Source: Kryptolebias marmoratus
Taxonomy: Eukaryota > Chordata > Actinopteri > Cyprinodontiformes > Rivulidae
DNA length: 64,000 nucleotides
Direction of reading: 5' to 3'
Assembly (NCBI RefSeq): GCF_001649575.2
Contig: NC_051433.1
Location: 16,603,129 to 16,667,128, forward strand
Shown here one piece after another: positions 59,805-64,000 of the stretch; position 1 is the first letter of the stretch, and every line of letters begins with the position of its first letter. Under the pieces are notes generated by a model. That model saw only the letters and a list, made by a program, of their open reading frames with translations. It had not been told where the DNA came from and made no database searches. Position numbers and translations under genes: made by a program.

Positions 59805-60762
59805 AATACTCTCGACAGAAAAATCGTAAATTGCGCCTCTCGCTCTCGGTGGACAGATCTGCGTGCGTGTTCAGCTGGATGTGAGTCACAGTAAAAGGAC
59901 GTTTCCCTGAGAAACACTTGGTTCTCCCGGTACCTTGGAAACCTCTCTCCCTGTGGCGAGGGGGGCTCCGGTTCAAACGTGACTGGCTCTTCCTGTCTTC
60001 CTGGTAGCCCCACGGAGCTAAAGCAAACACACACACACACACATTAACGTCACACGATGAGCTGACATGCAAGCACTGAGGCGGCGGGGGAGGCAGGACA
60101 GAAGATCAAAATATGACAAAAATGAATGCCTTTGTCATTATTCACTACAAAAAAAATAAGACGCCAATCCTGTAAAACCAGTTTAAAAGACGTTTACGTC
60201 GTGTGCAGAAAAGATCTTTGCCCGGATACTAAAACATGATTCTTTTTTTCGTTGTTGTCGTCCTGATAACTTATTTTCCTGCTAACTAACATGTAAAAAG
60301 TATAATCTCTGTAGCCCTTTTCAAGTTTCAAACGTCTGAAAATGGCGGCGTCCTGTGTGAAATGAGTCAAGTGACAGTGCAGGTGTGCTCGAGTATTTGC
60401 TTTTGTTTTGTTGTGTTGCTAAAGTACAAAACACTTGTGTGAAATCAAGGTTAAAAACATTTTCTCCTTAACAAAGCTGTCCGAACACACAAGGAAGTGT
60501 GTGTTTTTTTAAACCTTTTAAAGCCTTATCTAAAATCAAACCTTATCAACGGGCTGTAAACTGAAACTTTACAGCCCCTGTAAAAAAACAAACAAACAAA
60601 ACTTTAATGCTCTTATTAATAGTCTTTTCTTGTCTTTGTCTCGCTAATATTAAAAGCAGGAACTGGGGTGTCGACACCTCTCAGTGGGAAACAAATAAAA
60701 AGACTTTCTGCGGACTCCTCCTGAGGAGCGCGGAGGCAGGGAGGAGGTTCGGTGGCTCCCTC

Positions 60763-60769
60763 TTTATTA
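60763..60769 (-). terminator. dyrk3: AATAAA overlapping the dyrk3 stop codon
   Basis: The TAA stop (60769-60767) is followed so that AATAAA spans 60768-60763. If used, the mRNA would have almost no 3' UTR. A more usual candidate lies downstream at about 59273-59268. Confidence 0.45.
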
Positions 60770-62709
60770 GGAGACGAGTTTAGGAAGGACTGTGCGCAGA
60801 GGTATGGCCTCCCCCGAGTCTCCCATCATGTTGCTCTTCAGTTTGTTGCTGGCAGCCGTGGAGCCCAAGCCCGACCCCCCCTTGGCCAGGATGGAGGGGA
60901 AGGAGGTGCTGTGGTGCTCGGCGAGGGGCTTCACAGTGGCCCCGTGGCTCTTCTCTGTCTCCGGTAGGGGCTTGGGAAGCCGGTGGTACAGCCAGGGGTG
61001 CCGGAGGGCCTGGCTGGGGGTAAGGCGGGACGAGGGGTCCCAGTCCAAGCACTTCTTCAAGAAGTCAGTAAAGGTGGGGTCCTCGCAGCCCTTGAGCGCC
61101 ACGCTCCAGTCCTTGCTGCCGGGGGGGCCTCTCGTTTTGCCGCGGCGGGACCGCGAGCCCGTCAGCACGGTGGCCCCCGTCGGCAGGGTGTTGACGCCGC
61201 AGTAGCGTGGGTGGCCCTTGGAGTTGATGAAGTTCTTGGCTCTTTTGGCCTGCTCCAGGACCTTCTGCGGGGGCATGCCCAGCAGCTCCATGACGCACGC
61301 CAGCTGGTCGCCCTCGTCCTCGCCGGGGAACAGTGGGTGGCCCGTCAGCAGCTCGGCCAGGATGCAGCCGAAGCTCCACATGTCGATGGGGAGGCCGTAG
61401 CGGGAGCCGAGGATCACCTCCGGGGCGCGGTAGAAACGGGACTGAATGTAGGTGTAGACCCGCTGGTGCTCGAAACAGCTGGAGCCGAAGTCTATCACCT
61501 GGCAGAGGCGAGAAAGAAAACCCCAAAAATGAGAAAACTGAGCAGTGCAGTTACGGGAAGGAAAAGGGTTAAAACCTGTCAGGGGGGCGGACGGCGTTAC
61601 CTTGATGCCGCTGCGACCGTGCTGCTTCAGCAGGATGTTCTCGGGCTTCAGGTCGCAGTGGATGATCCTGTGCCGGTACAGCGCCTCGAGGCACTGCAGG
61701 ATGGAGTGGGCAAACTTCCTGACCAGCAGCAGGCTGAAGCCCTGGAACTTGTTGCGCTTGATGAGCTCGTACAGGTTCATGCTGAGCAGCTCGAACGTCA
61801 TGCAGATGTGGTTGCGGAAGGTGAAGTTCTCCAGCATGTGCACCACGTTCATGGTGCCGTTGCGGTCCTGCTTGCGCAGGTGCTCCAGGATGCGGATCTC
61901 CTCCTGCGCTTGCCGGTGGAAGCGCTTCTCGTTGCGCACCATTTTCAGAGCCAGGTGTTGATGCAGCTTGTGATCGTACACTTTAGCCACCTGTCCGAAG
62001 CTACCCTTACCAATTATCTGAAAAGAGCAAAAAAAATAAAAAATAAATTAGTTTAACTTAACCGGAGAAATTAACCTATTCAAGTGGCTGCTAACAAAAA
62101 TCGTCTTACTTTCAGGAACTCGTATCGGTACGCCAGGTGGTCATGGGGAACGTGGATGTAGCCCCCCTGCTCGTCATCATATCCGCAGTTGTTGTTGCCC
62201 CCGGTGACGGCGGGCCGCTTCTTGGCGTTGGGTCCCACAAAGTAAATACCGGGGTAGGAGTGGATTTCCGTCTGCTCCAGAGCGGTGAGCTGAGATCGGT
62301 AAAGTCTCAGCGCCTGGTCGGGGGTCAGCGGGGCGTAGATCTTCACGCCTGCCTTCCCAGCGCCGTGCGAGCCGGACGAGTTGCTGGAGCCCTTGCTGGA
62401 CTCGGTGCTGCGGGCGAACACGGCGGATCAACAACCCAATGCTCTTCTCATACATCTTTTTTTTTTTTTTAGAAAAAAAATCCAGACGCTGCGTCTTCCT
62501 CACCTTTCCACGCTGTGCTCCTTGGACAGACTGGAGGCCGGCGCCGACTTGGTGGGCGTCTGACCGGCGCTGCCGCCGTTCTGCGTGATCGTCGCAGTTA
62601 TGGTGTTGATTTTGCGGTTATTGGTCGAGTCCTCGTACAGGTGCTTGACCTTCAGCTGGCCCCCTCGTACGGTCACCTGATCCTTCATTACAGTCTTGTT
62701 ACTGACGAC
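60767..62709 (-). CDS. dyrk3: DYRK-family kinase DYRK3, last four coding exons (N-terminus not found)
   Basis: The gene encodes a class II dual-specificity Tyr-regulated kinase, linked in mammals to stress-granule dissolution and mTORC1 signalling. The exons on the - strand are 62709-62504, 62407-62110, 62017-61601 and 61498-60767 (550 codons plus TAA). The introns are only 96, 92 and 102 bp. Counting from the first visible residue, a DYRK homology box ([10 protein letters not shown]...[12 protein letters not shown]) precedes the glycine loop IGKGSFGQ (170-177), Lys193, [18 protein letters not shown] and the autophosphorylated YTY loop ([17 protein letters not shown]). The C-terminus NKLKSNMM...[12 protein letters not shown] fits DYRK3 better than DYRK2, and synteny with mapkapk2 agrees. 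The first visible exon starts in phase 0 at an acceptor, so at least one upstream coding exon exists. Codon third positions are very GC-rich compared with mapkapk2. Confidence 0.93.
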
Positions 62710-64000
62710 CTGGAAGGAAGGACAGACGTTTATACCACAGTGTGAACGCACTGAAGGAGCTGTCAGAGACGTCTTCACTCATCTCACCATAATCCACTAT
62801 AAAGGTGCTTCAGTGGATTTGTTTGTGATCAAAGGCATTTAAAATTCAAATGGCTAGTGAATCTGGTTCAGGCTTTGTTTCCTGCCAGCGTAAACAGCAG
62901 CCGACTCTCAGGTCAAAAGCGGGGAACAAGGAAGCGTAGCAAGGCTTTTAGTCGGCGAACTGGGTGAACTGGATTTAAATCGAGTCTGACTGTAAAATGC
63001 TTCGGAGGTTATAAACCCACACCCGAGCAGAAGTGATAAGCAGAACCTCTCTGTCCCCGCCTCATTGTTTGATTAACAGCTGCTACAGACAATATCAAAG
63101 GTGAAAGCAAACTCTTAGCTTATATCAACACCAGAATCCTCGGTTTGTCAAGTCTGATGTTTAACTTTTTGAAATAATTTGAGTGTTTTTATTTATTTGT
63201 TTCTAAAAATGCCTGATACCTGCTGCTAGCTAGAATGTGATCGGGTATCAGCCGTAACGCGTGTACACCCGGAACAAAACGTCACATTACCGCAAATCTG
63301 CTCGCAAAACACAAAAGCCCATGTCGCCCGCCATTGTTAAGGGGACTGCAAGAGTTTGAAAAACAAGCCTCGGAGTCTTTCCAGTAACCACAGAGTTTAG
63401 GCAACCCCAGGAATTCATTCTTCCTCACTGTCTGCCCTCCTCTTTTCTGGTTCTCACCAGCGGAAAAAACCCCTCCACAAGATTATGGAGCACAGTAAAA
63501 AAAGAAAGTCAGTCATTAAAGTTAGATTATACTCCTAGACTATAGAAGCAGCGCAGACATCCTGACAACCTTCCAGCGGAGGATCCCTGACGAGGACGTT
63601 AACGTTCCACTCATTTGTCTTTCATACCAACTCTTTTCCCTCCTGCCGGCTGAGCGGTTTGGGAGTGGAGAGCCGATCTAAAGCGAGCGCATCAAGGAAC
63701 TGGTCTTTAAAAGCAGGTGTTGACGCGTTCCCTTGAAAGAGGACTCGGCTGATGGCGAGGTGTTTGTGTTGTAAGCTTGAGTGCGAAAATAGAGGCGGGG
63801 ACAGCGGTTTTGGTTTTCCATACGTGTAACTACAGAGCTGTAACTTATCAGAATCCCTTCTGCTGAGCCAGAAGCAGCTGCGTCGCCGTCAGCCGCTCCG
63901 CTCACGCGAACACGTGGACGGCGGCACGAAAAAAAAAAAAATCAAAGCTCTCCACGTGTGCGGCGCTGTAACCGCATCGAGCGGGCGACGACTGACTGGT
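62710..64000 (-). other. dyrk3 upstream region, first exon unresolved
   Basis: This region should hold the intron and possibly the first exon of dyrk3. I found no stretch I could recognise as the DYRK3 N-terminus. A frame at 63905-63678 on the - strand opens with GTG, has an Ala/Gly/Ser-rich start and no recognisable motif, so it is not called. A CpG-containing segment at 63840-64000 could be promoter-proximal. Confidence 0.35.

Larger units (their letters stand above)
47040..60740. other. long intergenic region between mapkapk2 and dyrk3, no supported gene
   Basis: Over 13 kb I find only short frames and no run of splice-flanked conserved exons. Local features are a CA run at 47526-47542, a C-rich tract at 47698-47730, a strong G-quadruplex motif at 51144-51166, a C-rich tract at 51588-51620, a poly(A)/poly(G) tract at 52729-52749, and a C-rich tract at 53535-53560. 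The 47.6-57 kb part is richer in GC. Conserved non-coding elements may exist but cannot be recognised from one sequence. Confidence 0.5.

Noticed and set aside
60983..62056. 357-codon open frame on the + strand opposite dyrk3
   Set aside because: It is the antisense shadow of the GC-rich dyrk3 kinase exons and introns. No domain is recognisable and the composition is explained by codon third positions on the other strand.
63678..63905. Candidate first exon of dyrk3 on the - strand
   Set aside because: The frame opens with GTG rather than ATG, shows no DYRK3 N-terminal motif, and no donor in the right phase was evident.

Overview
The window looks like nuclear DNA of a ray-finned (teleost, probably percomorph) fish. 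It has compact vertebrate-type exons with GT/AG splice sites, interleukin-10 with the extra N-terminal cysteines typical of fish, and a load of fish-type repeats (Tc1-like, hAT, L2-like LINE, tRNA-derived SINE, many dinucleotide runs). The species cannot be told from the sequence alone. There are three short assembly gaps: 32 N at 21373-21404 and single N bases at 35162 and 59804, all beside homopolymer runs.

Three protein genes can be supported, all by exon-by-exon matches to known families: il10 on the + strand (9850-11689, five exons, 184 aa); mapkapk2 on the - strand (41249 down to 20151, ten exons, 378 aa); and dyrk3 on the - strand (last four coding exons, 62709 down to 60767; the N-terminal exon is not identified). 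This is the conserved vertebrate DYRK3-MAPKAPK2-IL10 block, in the same relative order and orientation as on human chromosome 1. il10 and mapkapk2 converge tail to tail. The il19/il20/il24-like cytokine expected beyond il10 was not found and may lie off the left edge.

Layout: 1-9.6 kb holds repeats (a decayed membrane-protein-like reading frame, a 650-bp direct duplication, a dead Tc1-like transposon, a TA/TG microsatellite). 9.7-12.0 kb is il10 with promoter and AU-rich 3' UTR. 12-20 kb is intergenic with an L2-like LINE remnant and the probable mapkapk2 3' UTR. 20.2-41.2 kb is mapkapk2, whose introns carry a hAT element with target-site duplication, a SINE, Tc1 debris, a short TTAA-flanked hairpin MITE and a 24-bp minisatellite. 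41.3-41.9 kb is its promoter with a perfect CRE. 42-60.7 kb is gene-poor with minisatellites and repeats. 60.8-62.7 kb is dyrk3, and 62.7-64 kb is its probable 5' flank.

Functionally the block links p38 MAPK signalling (MAPKAPK2 stabilises AU-rich cytokine mRNAs) with an AU-rich cytokine mRNA (il10). Co-regulation is inference. I see no CRISPR, operon, phage or other evidently new multi-gene system. The most interesting points are a stop-free in-frame mini-intron just before the DFG motif of dyrk3, a hAT insertion close to a mapkapk2 splice donor, an overlapping out-of-frame upstream ATG on mapkapk2, an acidic residue beside its p38 site, a decayed unknown ORF, and an unclassified dispersed repeat carrying YY1-like motifs.
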